From an uncultured Burkholderiales bacterium (GTDB lineage Bacteria; Pseudomonadota; Gammaproteobacteria; Burkholderiales; Burkholderiaceae), in NCBI GenBank assembly GCA_937891045.1, contig CALBEV010000138.1:1-13210 (forward strand): 13,210 nucleotides of DNA, in the 5' to 3' direction. Positions within the stretch are counted from its first letter, which is position 1. The number at the start of each line of letters is the position of its first letter. Below the pieces are notes generated by a model. It was not told the origin of the DNA, made no database searches, and worked only from the letters and a program-made list of their open reading frames with translations. The position numbers and the translations under genes are program-made. Positions 13,099-13,210 of this stretch are shown here, one piece after another.

Positions 13099-13210
13099 AT
13101 GAACATGAACACCATCCGCGTTGGGGCTTTGTCTTTAGCCGCTCTGGCCTTGGCCTCTTGCGCCACGCCCAACAACACGTCATACCAAGACGATGTGCAA
13201 CAGGTCTTGG
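13099..13210 (+). CDS. soxX: SoxX, c-type cytochrome subunit of SoxAX, lipoprotein-like (partial, 3' end outside window)
   Basis: The first 37 codons of a gene starting at ATG 13099 and running off the right edge; the haem site is not in the window. The visible sequence is MNMNTIRVGALSLAALALASCATPNN, a signal peptide with a lipobox (LASC, Cys21), so the mature protein would be lipid-anchored, followed by TSYQDDVQQVL. It is named soxX from its position immediately after soxA in a soxCDYZA series and from the SoxX-like start; it is not proven by motif. An AAAGAG site lies upstream of the ATG. An unrelated lipoprotein gene would be the alternative. Confidence 0.65.
   Translation, partial: MNMNTIRVGALSLAALALASCATPNNTSYQDDVQQVL

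Overview
The window looks like chromosomal DNA of a betaproteobacterium of the Burkholderiales, probably a Comamonadaceae-type sulfur oxidiser. This placement is inferred from the gene order soxCDYZAX, the protein flavour of the SoxC/SoxD/SQR products, the moderate GC content and the tight translational coupling; no rRNA or other phylogenetic marker is present. It holds one divergent pair of gene clusters for sulfide, persulfide and thiosulfate metabolism. Both run off the ends of the window. There is no gene-free stretch longer than about 100 bases and I see no tRNA, CRISPR array, IS element or clear terminator.

Left-going (minus strand) cluster, 4503 down to 1: a BigR/SqrR-type ArsR repressor with two cysteines 66 residues apart; two small YeeE/YedE membrane proteins; a fused DUF442 (TIGR01244) - sulfide:quinone oxidoreductase; and a SulP anion transporter with a STAS domain that is cut by the window edge. 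Neighbouring genes overlap by 1 to 4 bases or are about 10 to 20 bases apart, so this is one operon.

Divergent control region, 4504-4605: a perfect 12+7+12 palindrome (4542-4572) contains two face-to-face sigma70-like promoters (TTGACA-N17-TATATT rightward, TTGACA-N17-TATACT leftward). One repressor dimer on this site should silence both clusters until persulfide oxidises the repressor's cysteines.

Right-going (plus strand) cluster, 4606 to the end: an ETHE1/Blh-like persulfide dioxygenase, a class I SAM methyltransferase, a TrxC-type thioredoxin interrupted by an in-frame TAG, a DUF2892 membrane protein, a short-Q-loop (CIO-type) cytochrome bd oxidase (two subunits), a single-domain rhodanese, then sox genes: a 5'-truncated soxC, soxD, soxY, soxZ, a monohaem-type soxA and the start of a lipoprotein-type soxX.

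How it fits together: SQR would oxidise sulfide to persulfide and pass electrons to quinone. The bd oxidase, of a class known to tolerate sulfide, could drain the quinone pool. The dioxygenase, rhodanese and thioredoxin would process the sulfane sulfur to sulfite and thiosulfate. YeeE/YedE and SulP proteins would move sulfur anions across the membrane, and the periplasmic Sox proteins would finish thiosulfate oxidation. Two genes are visibly broken (trxC by a nonsense codon, soxC by loss of its 5' third). The soxC junction also carries what looks like the orphan start of another, deleted, exported protein.
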